A DNA stretch of 64,000 bases from NCBI RefSeq assembly GCF_010365285.1, contig NZ_CP048286.1, forward strand, positions 5,630,001 through 5,694,000. Direction: 5' to 3'. The notes beneath the pieces were generated by a model that had not been told where the DNA came from, ran no database searches, and worked only from the letters and a program-made list of their open reading frames with translations. The translations under genes were made by a program, and so were the position numbers. Of this stretch, positions 27,030-35,536 are shown in pieces. The number at the start of each line of letters is the position of its first letter. The first letter of the stretch is position 1. This DNA is from Paenibacillus rhizovicinus. GTDB taxonomy: Bacteria; Bacillota; Bacilli; Paenibacillales; Paenibacillaceae.

Positions 27030-27077
27030 AGGGGCAGCCCCGTAAGTCATCCTAGATGACGCTGGGCAGCCCTCTTT
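27030..27077 (+). terminator. Probable terminator after ger operon
   Basis: An inner hairpin GTCATC-CTA-GATGAC lies within partly complementary GCCCC / GGGC flanks, followed by CTCTTTTTA. The sequence GGGCAGCCC occurs twice. It closes the germination operon. Confidence 0.55.
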
Positions 27078-27091
27078 TTATAAGCACGTGA

Positions 27092-27193
27092 ACAGTCTGG
27101 CGTAACCAAGAAGCCGCACGGCCGAACGTTCCTCGGATCAACGATTGGTACAAAAAGTATGTGGCTTCATTAAAGGAAATCGAGTCGGCTTAG
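27092..27193 (+). pseudogene. Possible C-terminal gene remnant, 33 codons
   Basis: An open stretch without a start codon, ending at TAG 27191-27193, reads like a protein tail (VPRINDWYKKYVASLKEI). It follows directly on a stop codon and has no ribosome site. It may be the surviving end of a lost gene beside the broken kinase. I do not recognise the family. Confidence 0.25.
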
Positions 27194-27238
27194 GGAATAG
27201 GTAAGTTACTATAATTCATTCCAAACGGAGCGATTTCT

Positions 27239-27597
27239 ATGAGTGAACTCAGGCGTTTTTTTGACACCCGGCAGGACAACATGATCGAGGGCTGGATAAA
27301 CCGCATGGAACGAGCGTACCCGCTCTTTTACGATCTGGAGCAGCTCAGGATCCAAGGCAGGAAGTACGCCCTCATCTACGGCCGAATCTATTCGACCCCT
27401 TCGTCACGACCAAATCCGACGGCACGGGGCTCGGCCTTGCGATCTGCAAACAAATCGTCGAACGCAACGCCGGAGCGATTACCTTCGAATCGGGCCCGGA
27501 ACGGACTACGTTCACCGTCGTCTTCGATCACCGTTCTGAACCGGAATTGAGCGCCGAACGGGATGACGAATATATCCCCTTGGCCGGCAGTTCCTAA
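27239..27597 (+). pseudogene. Histidine kinase remnant, internal deletion plus frameshift
   Basis: The ATG frame from 27239 encodes about 45 sensible residues (LRRFFDTRQDNMIEGWINRM) and then becomes Ser/Arg-rich nonsense. In another frame, from about 27380 to the TAA at 27595-27597, the DNA encodes the C-terminal part of a kinase ATPase domain: LFDPFVTTKSDGTGLGLAIC, then KQIVERNAGAITFES. The region between, which should hold the H box, N box and G1 box, is missing. So the gene is a truncated relic of a sensor kinase. A TATAAT at 27210-27215 and a GGAG ribosome site are still present. Confidence 0.8.
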
Positions 27598-27625
27598 TCC
27601 GCATTCTTCCGGGAATCGCCTGCTT

Positions 27626-28489
27626 CTACATACGCCACTGCGTCGGCGATACGCCGATATACTTCTTGAATACCGTTGCGAAATGCTGGCTCGTCTTGTA
27701 CCCGAGGTCCATCGCGACGCCCGTCACGCTCGCGCCCGGCATGCGAAGCAGGCCGCAGGCCCGGTTCATCCGCAGGCGGTCGATGTAATTCGCGGGCGAC
27801 TGCCCGTGCATATCTTGAAACAGCCGGTAAAAATGCGATTCGCTGACGCCGACTTTGGCGGCCAGCTCCTTGTTCGCCCAGCGCCGCTCGGGCTCGGCTT
27901 CGATTTCCTCGGTGAGCGCGAGCATGGCCTCGTGCAGATCGAGCGGGATTTGCCGCGCGACGGGCGGGTAGATCAGCTGCAGCAAGATATCCAGCAAATA
28001 ATGCCTCGCCCGGAACAAGTCGGCTGCCGTACCGTGTTCGATAATGCCGCGCAGCTTCAGAAATTGCTCGCGGATGCGCATATCCGCATGCACGATTCGC
28101 GGCAGCGCGCCGAGCGCGGCCTGGATGCGGAGCCGATCCGCTTCGCCGAATCCGAGCCAGCCTTGCATTTCGCCCGGATCGACCATGATGATCCACCAAA
28201 TGCTGGACGGCTCCACGTAATTCGATCCGGCTCGATGCCATTCGCCCGGCTTCGTATGGAAGCATTGCCCCGCATGGGTCGGATAGTGCCCGTCATCGAC
28301 CTCCCATGCCAATTTGCCGTTCTCGACATAGACGAACTCGAAGCAGCGATCATGCCGATGATCGGAGAGCGGCGAAGCCTCCTGAAAACGGTCGAAGCCC
28401 ATCATTTCCAGCTCGGGAAAACAGGCGAATTCGCCCGCGTTCACCCATTCGTACACCCAACGCGCGGAATCGCTTTTGCTGCGGGGCAT
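27626..28489 (-). CDS. AraC-family regulator with cupin-like sensor domain
   Basis: 287 residues. The N-terminal part (about 30-130) is the cupin-like arm (HRHDRCFEFVYVENGKLAWE, then HAGQCFHTKPGEWH). The C-terminal 100 residues hold two helix-turn-helix motifs (ELAAKVGVSESHFYRLFQD, and VAMDLGYKTSQHFATVFKK followed by VSPTQW). AAGGAG lies eight bases before the ATG. It is divergent from the dioxygenase-like gene and is likely its activator. Confidence 0.92.
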   Translation of the reverse strand: MPRSKSDSARWVYEWVNAGEFACFPELEMMGFDRFQEASPLSDHRHDRCFEFVYVENGKLAWEVDDGHYPTHAGQCFHTKPGEWHRAGSNYVEPSSIWWIIMVDPGEMQGWLGFGEADRLRIQAALGALPRIVHADMRIREQFLKLRGIIEHGTAADLFRARHYLLDILLQLIYPPVARQIPLDLHEAMLALTEEIEAEPERRWANKELAAKVGVSESHFYRLFQDMHGQSPANYIDRLRMNRACGLLRMPGASVTGVAMDLGYKTSQHFATVFKKYIGVSPTQWRM

Positions 28490-28646
28490 GGCTTCCAGCT
28501 CCTTTGTTGCTTGTTTCTGATCATCTGTTTGTTTCTAATCCTATTTGATAGTTTTTCGGAAGTCAATGCAGCGCTTCGGCGCTTACAATGTGAATAGGAA
28601 GCGGATACATTTACCTATGCGAATAGAAAGAAGAGGCGATTCTACA

Positions 28647-29474
28647 ATGAGCGTGATTCCCTATCAAGTAACGGAAGCGGATAAACAGCGATTTAACGAG
28701 GACGGTTACTGGATCAGCCCGAAGCTGATCGACGACGATACGATTCAGCGCCTGCGCGATGCGCATGAGCGCGTCTGGAGCAAGAAGCACGACGGTCACG
28801 GCTTGCCGTTCTACCACTATTCGCTGCCGGAGAACCCGCTGGCGATCCGCAAGCTCGACAACGGCTGGTGGATCAACGACGAAATTCGCGCTGTCGTGAC
28901 CGACCGCAATTTGGGCCATATGGCTGCTGATCTGCTGAACGAGGATTCCATCCGGTTGTGGCATGATCAAGTCATTTACAAGCCGGGCACGGACGGGCAG
29001 GAAACGAAAGCCGGCAACGTGGGCTGGCATCAGGATTACGGTTATTGGAAGGTCAGCAGCACGTCGAACATGGTCACGGTATGGATCGCGCTGCAGGATA
29101 CGGACCTGACGAACGGCGGCATGATGACGATTCTAGGCTCGCACAAATGGGGCGCGGTAGAAGGCAGCGACACGTTCTTCGAACAGGACATGAGCAAGCT
29201 GAAGGCGAAATTCGCCACGCGGGACTGGGTTGAAGAACCGTGCATTCTGAAGGCCGGCCAAGCCAGCTTCCATCATGCGCTCACCTTCCACGGCTCCGGT
29301 CCGAATTTAACGAACGAGGCGCGGTTGTCGGTCGTAGCGCACTTGATGCCGGGCGATACGTACTTCCGCGACGTACGGCAGAAGCACGACAATCTCCGTC
29401 TGCTCGCCGGTCGTCCGGTACCGGGGATGCGCTTCGACAGAGAGGAATATTTCCCGACGCTGTACACGAGATAG
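28647..29474 (+). CDS. Phytanoyl-CoA dioxygenase family protein (Fe(II)/2-oxoglutarate oxygenase)
   Basis: 275 residues from ATG 28647, preceded by AGAGGCG; the longer frame from 28545 runs through the promoter region. The iron ligands of the family are visible: H128 and D130 in WHQDYGYW, and H215 in HALTFHGSGPN, followed by an arginine (NEARLSVVAH) that would hold 2-oxoglutarate. Such enzymes hydroxylate small molecules or halogenate; the substrate is unknown. Divergent from the AraC regulator, with a hairpin AGCGC-TTCG-GCGCT at 28570-28583 just before a TACAAT at 28584-28589 in the shared promoter region. Confidence 0.9.
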   Translation: MSVIPYQVTEADKQRFNEDGYWISPKLIDDDTIQRLRDAHERVWSKKHDGHGLPFYHYSLPENPLAIRKLDNGWWINDEIRAVVTDRNLGHMAADLLNEDSIRLWHDQVIYKPGTDGQETKAGNVGWHQDYGYWKVSSTSNMVTVWIALQDTDLTNGGMMTILGSHKWGAVEGSDTFFEQDMSKLKAKFATRDWVEEPCILKAGQASFHHALTFHGSGPNLTNEARLSVVAHLMPGDTYFRDVRQKHDNLRLLAGRPVPGMRFDREEYFPTLYTR

Positions 29475-29534
29475 TAACGAGATAACGTGCTAACGAGTTT
29501 ATGAGTTTATGAAATGACAGCGGGACAGTTCAAG

Positions 29535-29568
29535 GGATTGCCGGCCACGCGCCGCGCAATCCTTTTTT
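29535..29568 (+). terminator. Terminator after dioxygenase-like gene
   Basis: GGATTGC and GCAATCC enclose an inner CGGC / GCCG pair, followed by TTTTTT at 29563-29568. It ends the 28647 transcript. Confidence 0.75.
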
Positions 29569-29685
29569 CATGTTCGCTAAGAGCGGAGACCGCTCGATTG
29601 CTCTACCGCGTGTATCTCCTGTTAAACCAAGCATCGAGCTCCCTGCGGCGTGAATGCCGTGGCTCGAAGTTCTTTTTTCTGTGCG

Positions 29686-30924
29686 CTATTCACGACTTCG
29701 GCGTTTGGTGACGGCCCACAACAACAGGGCTAACGCGCTTACGCCTGCTCCAAGCCGGCACACCCCGATCCAACCTGCATAGGCGTATAGTCTTGTAGAT
29801 GCAATTGAACCCATGGCGCTGCCGGCGGAATAAAAAATCATATACGCTGCTGTAAGCCGGCTGCGTGCTTCGGGACGGACCTTCAATATCATGCTTTGGT
29901 TGGTGACGTGAACGGCTTGAACCGCAAGATCGAATAGGAGTATACCAGCAACAAGAGCGGTTAGCGATTGGTTGGCATAGCTGATCGGCAGCCACGAGAC
30001 CAGTAATAAGGCGAGCGCAATTCCTGTTGTATGCTGTCCCAGTCCGCGGTCGGCAAGACGTCCGGCTCGAGTCGCGCCCAGTACTCCGGCAACCCCAGCC
30101 AAACCAAAGGCCCCGATCGCAGAATGCGAGAGCGATTGCGGAGGCATGCTGAGCGGCAAAACAAGCGAGGTCCAAAAGATGCTGAAGGCTGTAAAAATTA
30201 GCAATCCGAGCAAAGAGCGAACGCGCAGAATAGGTTCCTCTCGATACAAGACCATTACCGAACGCAGCAGTTGGATATAGCTCAATGATACTTTGCGATG
30301 TTCCTGAGGTAGAACCCGAAGCAGCGTCACGGAAGTAATAAGCATGCAAACCGAGGAGAACAGATAGACTGAACGCCAGCCCGCGAGATCGGTTAATAGC
30401 CCGGCAGCGGATCTCGCAAGCAAAATGCCGATGACAACGCCGCTAGTTACGAGCCCGACTATCCGCCCCCGTTCAGAGGGGGCTGCTAAGGATGCGGCAT
30501 AAGCAACGAGTGTTTGCGTGACAACGGCCAACAATCCTACGACCGCCAAGCCTGATAATAATACACCTGGTCCCGGGGAAAGAACGATGGCGATTAACGC
30601 GATTACGGACAAGAACATTTGCCCTGGGATCAGCCAGCGTCTGTTCATCAAATCACCAAGAGGTACGAGCAGCAAGAGGCCTATAGCATAAGACACTTGC
30701 GTGATCGTAATAAGGATACCCGCCGACGAACGTCCGATATCGAATTCACTTGAAATAACGTCAAGCAGGGGCTGCGCGTAATACACATTAGCGACAGCCA
30801 GTCCGCAGGCTATGGCAAACAATAACGCTAAACGGCGTGACATGACAGCGGGTTGACGAACGGAATACGACTGCTGATCGACTGGCTCTGCTTCATAGCT
30901 TTCATTGGATTTTGCTTGTGCCAT
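29686..30924 (-). CDS. MFS exporter, drug-resistance type
   Basis: 412 residues from ATG 30924; a GTG at 30936 overlaps the ribosome-binding GGAG and is less likely. Twelve helices are visible after a 25-residue polar N-terminus (LLFAIACGLAVANVYYAQPLL is helix 1, the form typical of the YceL/YfiS-like exporters). Motif A reads LGDLMNRRWLIPG. It is divergent from a TetR gene with two near-identical operator sites between them, which suggests export of a compound that binds the regulator. Confidence 0.88.
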   Translation of the reverse strand: MAQAKSNESYEAEPVDQQSYSVRQPAVMSRRLALLFAIACGLAVANVYYAQPLLDVISSEFDIGRSSAGILITITQVSYAIGLLLLVPLGDLMNRRWLIPGQMFLSVIALIAIVLSPGPGVLLSGLAVVGLLAVVTQTLVAYAASLAAPSERGRIVGLVTSGVVIGILLARSAAGLLTDLAGWRSVYLFSSVCMLITSVTLLRVLPQEHRKVSLSYIQLLRSVMVLYREEPILRVRSLLGLLIFTAFSIFWTSLVLPLSMPPQSLSHSAIGAFGLAGVAGVLGATRAGRLADRGLGQHTTGIALALLLVSWLPISYANQSLTALVAGILLFDLAVQAVHVTNQSMILKVRPEARSRLTAAYMIFYSAGSAMGSIASTRLYAYAGWIGVCRLGAGVSALALLLWAVTKRRSRE

Positions 30925-30968
30925 CTGGTTATTCACACTCCATTCTAATTTTACTGAATAGTATAATA

Positions 30969-30980
30969 TACTGATCAGTA
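30969..30980. promoter_or_regulatory. TetR operator copy 1, near the MFS gene
   Basis: TACTGATCAGTA is a perfect 12-bp palindrome, flanked by TA and CAA. The flanked form is repeated in inverse orientation at the second site. It lies about 45 bases upstream of the MFS start codon. Confidence 0.7.
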
Positions 30981-31045
30981 CAATATGTGCATGAAATTAA
31001 AATACGGCTTCATACTCGTGAAGTCAAGGGTTAATGAACGTATAT

Positions 31046-31074
31046 TTGACATTTCGGCAGCTTGGTACTATGAT
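31046..31074 (+). promoter_or_regulatory. Promoter of the TetR gene
   Basis: TTGACA (31046-31051) and TATGAT (31069-31074) with exactly 17 bases between. Transcription would start near 31081, inside the second operator copy, so binding there should repress the regulator's own gene. Confidence 0.75.
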
Positions 31075-31082
31075 TTTTATTG

Positions 31083-31094
31083 TACCAATCAGTA
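31083..31094. promoter_or_regulatory. TetR operator copy 2, near the regulator gene
   Basis: TACCAATCAGTA; its reverse complement with flanks (TATACTGATTGGTACAA) matches copy 1 (TATACTGATCAGTACAA) except for two bases. It covers the expected start of the TetR transcript. Confidence 0.7.
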
Positions 31095-31113
31095 TAATAA
31101 GGGAGGCTTTGCA

Positions 31114-31692
31114 ATGGTCCGACTTCGGGAGTTTGATAAGGAGGAGGCTCTTCGTGCCGCGATGCGAGTGTTTTGGGAAAAAGGTTTTGAGGCAGCGTCT
31201 CTGAACGATCTGACGGAGGCAATGGCCATTCAGCGACCTAGCCTGTATTTAGCTTTCGGTGATAAAGAACAACTGTTTGAGCAAGCTTTACGCAAGTACA
31301 CGCAATGGCATGCTTCCAACGTTAGGGAGAAGCTTCATAGCAAATCTTCTGTCCGGGATGCCTTTTATTCGTATTTCATGGGTCTAGTCGACGAATCGTA
31401 CCAAGGAGAATCCAGTCCGGGATGCTTCTGCATCAATGCGATGGTTGAACTTGCGCACAGAAATCAGAAATTCGAAATCATTACGCGCGAACATCAAACC
31501 TATCTGGCTGCCTTGTTTCAGGAGGAGATAGAACGGGGGATCCGCTCGGGCGAGCTTAATAAAGAGAACAATGCCAAAGCATTAGCTCAAGGTTTAGTGG
31601 TTTCGTTAATTGGAATCACCGTGATGCTGAAGGCAAAGCCGGACCGATCGTTTATCGAAAATGCGGTCGGGACAGCGATAGCGCTGCTCTAA
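31114..31692 (+). CDS. TetR/AcrR-family repressor
   Basis: 192 residues from ATG 31114 with GGGAGG seven bases upstream; the longer frame from 30985 runs through the promoter. Residues about 10-55 form the DNA-binding domain (AAMRVFWEKGFEAASLNDL, then PSLYLAFGDKEQLFEQAL). The ligand domain has a Cys-rich turn (SSPGCFCINAMVEL) often seen in this subgroup. It should repress itself and the divergent MFS gene through the two operator copies. Confidence 0.9.
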   Translation: MVRLREFDKEEALRAAMRVFWEKGFEAASLNDLTEAMAIQRPSLYLAFGDKEQLFEQALRKYTQWHASNVREKLHSKSSVRDAFYSYFMGLVDESYQGESSPGCFCINAMVELAHRNQKFEIITREHQTYLAALFQEEIERGIRSGELNKENNAKALAQGLVVSLIGITVMLKAKPDRSFIENAVGTAIALL

Positions 31693-31776
31693 TCGGTACC
31701 TATTCTTTAGTTCCGGAAAATAGGATTTACTCATGCATGGCGTAGGGGCATGATCGTTCAATAAAGGAACCAAAAG

Positions 31777-31810
31777 CAGCCGATCGGAATCGATCGGCTG
31801 AGGAGCGTGC
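31777..31810 (-). terminator. Terminator of the orphan solute-binding gene
   Basis: CAGCCGATCG (31777-31786) and CGATCGGCTG (31791-31800) are perfect complements with a GAAT loop. On the minus strand a T-rich run (CTTTTGGTTCCTTT) follows. It lies 27 bases past the stop of the minus-strand gene. Confidence 0.75.
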
Positions 31811-31827
31811 TTACATCTATTTGGTGG

Positions 31828-33129
31828 CTACTTCGCGGCCTTGCTGTCGTCGACGGCGCTGTTGATCATGCCGTCCAATTGCCGCAAGAATTCCTCAACG
31901 CTTACATTCGGATTCGCCAGGCCCGGAATTTGCTGCACCGCGACTTGCAAAGCTGCATTCTCGTACTTGCTTGTTTCCGAATACGGCTGGAAAGAATTCT
32001 CGAAGAATGCCTGCACGTTCTTGCCGGCCGTTCCAGTGACGGATGCGCCGAATTGTTCCATCGTTCCAGCAGTGCGAACGGCGGGGCCGAACCCTTCTTT
32101 CGCATATTCCAACTGTCTCTCTTCCGACAACAGGTAAGCGATGATTTGGAACGCTTCCTTCGCATGCTTGGAAGTCGACGAAACGTATAGCGTAGTCGAC
32201 AGCTGGAACGGTCCGATCTTGGTTCCCTCCTCAAAGGTCGGGAAGCTGACAAGGTCGAGATCCTGTCCGCCTTTCGCTCCTTCCGCCAACAGATCCGTTC
32301 CGTCTCCAAGCGCCATCGCGATGCTGCCGCTATACGTAAACAGCGATCGTGCGGACGACGGGTTGCCTGCCTCGGTCCCCTGGTTAGCTGCTGGCGCGAT
32401 CAGATCATGGATTTGCGTCGCCAGCTCCACCCACTTCGTACTTGTTACGGTCGAATGATCCGTTGTCGCATCGAGGAAATGCAAGCCGTACTCGTCCATC
32501 ATATTCAAGATGCTGATATCGCTCGTGTACGGCGTAAATCCGACATAGCTCGATCCGGCGAATTGCTTGTTCAATTCGGCAACGTCTTTCCACGTCATTC
32601 CGTCATGCGGATAAGCGATCTTCATCGCATCGAATGCTTTCTTATTATAAAATAGAGCGCTGTAGCTTCGGGAAAACGGCAATTCGTAAATATGCTCTTC
32701 TTTGTTGTCGTAAGCATTGAGTCGTTCGATCAGCCCCGCATCAAACACATTGAGATCCATGTCTTGCAAGTGAATGAAATCGGTTAAATCGAGTCGGACT
32801 TGCTCCCAAATATCAATCGGCGTAGCCAGATGATTGATATCCAATACCAGATCCGGGAATGTATCGTCTACCGCATGATCTTCCAGACCGTTGAAATTGA
32901 CGGGCAAGAACGTGATGTCATCATTTTTGAAATGATTCGTTACATCGTCCTTCACTTGTTGAGGAAGTTCGCCAAGCGAAGCGAACACCAGGGGAACTTT
33001 CGTTGCACTGTCTTCCGATGTCGCAGTCGCAGGCTGCTCCTCTGTTCCGGACGGCTGCTTCTCGTTGTTGCACGCGACTAGCGCCGTCGCAAGCAAGATC
33101 GTCGTGACGCATAAGGCGCCTCTTCTCAC
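31828..33129 (-). CDS. Orphan solute-binding lipoprotein
   Basis: 433 residues. A signal peptide ends in LVAC near residue 20, followed by a short linker and a family 1 solute-binding fold (SALFYNKKAFDAMKIAYP in the middle). GTG start with GAGGTGAT eight bases upstream. No permease or ATPase is adjacent. It could feed a permease pair encoded elsewhere, or act in sensing. The neighbour across the divergent region is a DUF4038 glycosidase, which suggests a carbohydrate ligand. Confidence 0.88.
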   Translation of the reverse strand: MRRGALCVTTILLATALVACNNEKQPSGTEEQPATATSEDSATKVPLVFASLGELPQQVKDDVTNHFKNDDITFLPVNFNGLEDHAVDDTFPDLVLDINHLATPIDIWEQVRLDLTDFIHLQDMDLNVFDAGLIERLNAYDNKEEHIYELPFSRSYSALFYNKKAFDAMKIAYPHDGMTWKDVAELNKQFAGSSYVGFTPYTSDISILNMMDEYGLHFLDATTDHSTVTSTKWVELATQIHDLIAPAANQGTEAGNPSSARSLFTYSGSIAMALGDGTDLLAEGAKGGQDLDLVSFPTFEEGTKIGPFQLSTTLYVSSTSKHAKEAFQIIAYLLSEERQLEYAKEGFGPAVRTAGTMEQFGASVTGTAGKNVQAFFENSFQPYSETSKYENAALQVAVQQIPGLANPNVSVEEFLRQLDGMINSAVDDSKAAK

Positions 33130-33433
33130 AGCGATATCACCTCACATTAGTAAAATCTACTTCCTTCATTTTCCATAATATAGGATTTGACAGCCCAGCC
33201 GTAGGGGGTAATCGTCTACACTTGTTCGGCATTTATCCGTACGCTGCTTTTTCATTCAAACCATGCCTTGACGAAGGAAATTCGCGGGAGAAGTTGAATG
33301 CTATTGATAACGCTTCCAACGGGCTTGCAGCATGCAGGACACGACGAAAGATTAGACACGGATCGTTCAAACCAGTGCCCATGACTACCTGTGAGAACCG
33401 AGCGTCACATCTTCTCAAATGGAGGGATCGATC
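33130..33433. other. 304-bp divergent intergenic region
   Basis: It lies between the orphan lipoprotein gene and the DUF4038 gene. No convincing promoter pair was found. A TGATAACGCTTCCA at 33305-33318 resembles a CcpA cre site with two mismatches. Nothing coding is supported here. Confidence 0.3.
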
Positions 33434-35056
33434 ATGTTGAACGTGATGCAGAATGTCGTAACCGAATGGGTATTTACGTCCGTCAAGGAGCATGCGGATC
33501 CGTTTAACGAGATCCGCGTGCAAGCGCTCGTAACGTCGCCTGACGGCAAGGAGCGCATCGTTCCCGGTTTCTGGGCCGGCGGCCAAACATGGAAAATACG
33601 TTACTCGTCCGCGCAAATCGGAATCCATCGGTATCGTACCGCATGCACCGATCAAGGCGATCGGAATCTGCACGGGCAAGAGGGAACGATCGCAATCGTC
33701 CCGTACGCCGGGGACAATCCGCTGTACCGGCATGGAAGCCCTCGGGCTGCTTCGGGTCGCCAGTATCTTGAACATGCGGACGGGAAACCTTTCTTCTGGC
33801 TTGGCGATACGTGGTGGATGGCGCTTACGAACCGGTTGAAATGGCCCGCGGACGTGAAGTGGCTCGCGCAAGACCGCGTCGACAAAGGGTTTACCGTCAT
33901 TCAAGTCGTTATGGGGCTGTATCCGGACATGGGACCTTTCGATCCGAGAGGCGCGAACGAAGGCGGTCAAGCTTGGGAGCCAGGGTTCGCCCGGATCAAC
34001 CCGGCGTTCTTCGATGCAGCCGATCCGAAGATCGAGTGGATGGTCGAATCGGGTCTATTGCCGTGTCTGGTTGCTTGTTGGGGGTACTACCTCGACTTCG
34101 CCGGCCAGGACGTCATCCGCAAGCAATGGGAGTATCTGATTGCCAGATACGGCGCCTATCCGGTGGCTTGGTGTCTCGCCGGGGAGGCGGACATGCCGTA
34201 CTATCAATCGGATTCGTTCAAGAATCCCGAGCTGAAGAAGTCGTACCAAGCGCGCCTTCGCCAGGAGTGGACAGCAATCGCCGCTTATGTCCGAGAGACG
34301 GATCCTTACGGCAGGCTGTTGACGATCCATCCGACCGAATACGGCCGCAATATGGTGGAGGATGCATCGATTCTTGATCTCGATATGCTTCAGACCGGGC
34401 ATGGTGGATATCACTCGCTCGAACCGACCGTCAAGATGGTCCGGGATTCCGTCGCCCGGGAACCGCGAATGCCGGTTATCAATTCGGAAGTCAATTACGA
34501 AGGAATCGGCGGGTCAAGCTTGCAGGACGTGCAGCGCTACGTATTCTGGTCCTGCATGCTGAACGGGGCTTGCGGCCACACCTACGGGGCGAACGGGATT
34601 TGGCAGGTGAACTCGGAAGAACTGCCTTACGGCGCCTCGCCGACCGGAGTCGCTTGGGGCCATACGTCCTGGAAGGATGCCGCTCGGCTGCCGGGATCCG
34701 GGCAAGTCGGGCTCGGCAAGAAATTGTTGTCGCGCTACGAATGGTGGTCGTTCCAACCTCATCCGGAGTGGCTGCCCGCCGAACTCGCGGAAGCTCCCGT
34801 GTTCGCCAGGCCGCACGCCTCGGGAATCCCCGGGCAAATTCGCGTCATCTACGCCCCGTTCCATCTGGCGGGCGGACTCGAGGTGCAAGCCATCGAAGCC
34901 GACGTGCCTTACCGCGTATTTTTCTTCGATCCGTCCACTGGCGAAGAGCATGATATGGGGCGGGTCGTTCCCAGCGAAGAAGGAAAGTGGAGATGCAGCC
35001 AGACGAGAGTGTTCCAGGACTGGGTCATCGTTCTGGAGAGGAGATGCGGGGATTAA
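33434..35056 (+). CDS. DUF4038-type glycoside hydrolase (apiosidase-like, GH140-related)
   Basis: 540 residues from ATG 33434 with GGAGGG upstream. An N-terminal beta domain (about 1-105, DUF5060-like) precedes the barrel that opens KPFFWLGDTWWMAL, the DUF4038 signature. The likely acid/base is E251 in CLAGEADMPYY and the nucleophile E352 in VINSEVNYEG. No signal peptide is seen, so it probably acts in the cytoplasm on imported glycan fragments. Apiosidase activity is known for some relatives; the actual sugar here is open. Confidence 0.82.
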   Translation: MLNVMQNVVTEWVFTSVKEHADPFNEIRVQALVTSPDGKERIVPGFWAGGQTWKIRYSSAQIGIHRYRTACTDQGDRNLHGQEGTIAIVPYAGDNPLYRHGSPRAASGRQYLEHADGKPFFWLGDTWWMALTNRLKWPADVKWLAQDRVDKGFTVIQVVMGLYPDMGPFDPRGANEGGQAWEPGFARINPAFFDAADPKIEWMVESGLLPCLVACWGYYLDFAGQDVIRKQWEYLIARYGAYPVAWCLAGEADMPYYQSDSFKNPELKKSYQARLRQEWTAIAAYVRETDPYGRLLTIHPTEYGRNMVEDASILDLDMLQTGHGGYHSLEPTVKMVRDSVAREPRMPVINSEVNYEGIGGSSLQDVQRYVFWSCMLNGACGHTYGANGIWQVNSEELPYGASPTGVAWGHTSWKDAARLPGSGQVGLGKKLLSRYEWWSFQPHPEWLPAELAEAPVFARPHASGIPGQIRVIYAPFHLAGGLEVQAIEADVPYRVFFFDPSTGEEHDMGRVVPSEEGKWRCSQTRVFQDWVIVLERRCGD

Positions 35057-35075
35057 TCAAGCCATGACGAAACGA

Positions 35076-35116
35076 AAGAGATTGTCCCGATTGGAAGGGG
35101 ACAATCTCTTCTTTTG
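35076..35116 (+). terminator. Terminator after DUF4038 gene
   Basis: AAGAGATTGTCCC (35076-35088) pairs perfectly with GGGACAATCTCTT (35098-35110), followed by CTTTTG. On the minus strand it also precedes AAAGAG-type sequence, and the converging small gene ends close by, so it may serve both strands. Confidence 0.88.
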
Positions 35117-35134
35117 TCTGCTTTTATATCAAGG

Positions 35135-35509
35135 TCAAAGAACGGGGGTAATCGCCGAGATCGGCGATTGCTCCGCTTGCAGCACCCGCTGGGCAGCATT
35201 CATGTTGCCGGCCGCATCGGAAGCGAAGACGTCGATGACGACGTTCGAGCCCGTCACGTTCAATTGCGTCTCATAAGCAGGGAAACCGGCAATAGCGGCA
35301 GTCCTCGTCGTAACGGCGAGGGGGGGAAGCGAGAACAGCTGATGGAGGACGGGGATTTTGGGCGTCGCCGTCGCGCTCAGACCGACAAGGAAGACTTCCA
35401 GCTCGATCGTCGCCGTTCCTGTCAGGTCTTCGTTACTGACAATGATGTTCAGAACGGTGGAAGGGCTTGTGCCCGTATTAAGAATTGGTCCGCTGCTAAA
35501 TGTTGGCAT
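35135..35509 (-). CDS. Small protein sharing the C-terminal domain of the adjacent SBBP protein
   Basis: 124 residues with an excellent ribosome site (AAGGAGGT before ATG 35509). The sequence is beta-rich and resembles the last 120 residues of the gene just upstream: LNIIVSNED and IELEVFLVG correspond to VKLIVSNDSSS and IRIAAFVVNG, and RVLQAEQSPI to RVLQAEATPI. There is no signal peptide or membrane helix. I do not know its function; it may bind or cap the large protein. It lies 27 bases downstream of it. Confidence 0.75.
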   Translation of the reverse strand: MPTFSSGPILNTGTSPSTVLNIIVSNEDLTGTATIELEVFLVGLSATATPKIPVLHQLFSLPPLAVTTRTAAIAGFPAYETQLNVTGSNVVIDVFASDAAGNMNAAQRVLQAEQSPISAITPVL

Positions 35510-35536
35510 GCGTGTAACCTCCTTTCTAATTCGTGG

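Noticed and set aside
27563-28597. A 344-codon plus-strand frame opposite the AraC gene
   Set aside because: Antisense shadow. The AraC gene has clear DNA-binding motifs and an AAGGAG site.
29514-29711. A 65-codon plus-strand frame after the dioxygenase gene
   Set aside because: It covers the terminator at 29535-29568 and has no ribosome site or sensible composition.
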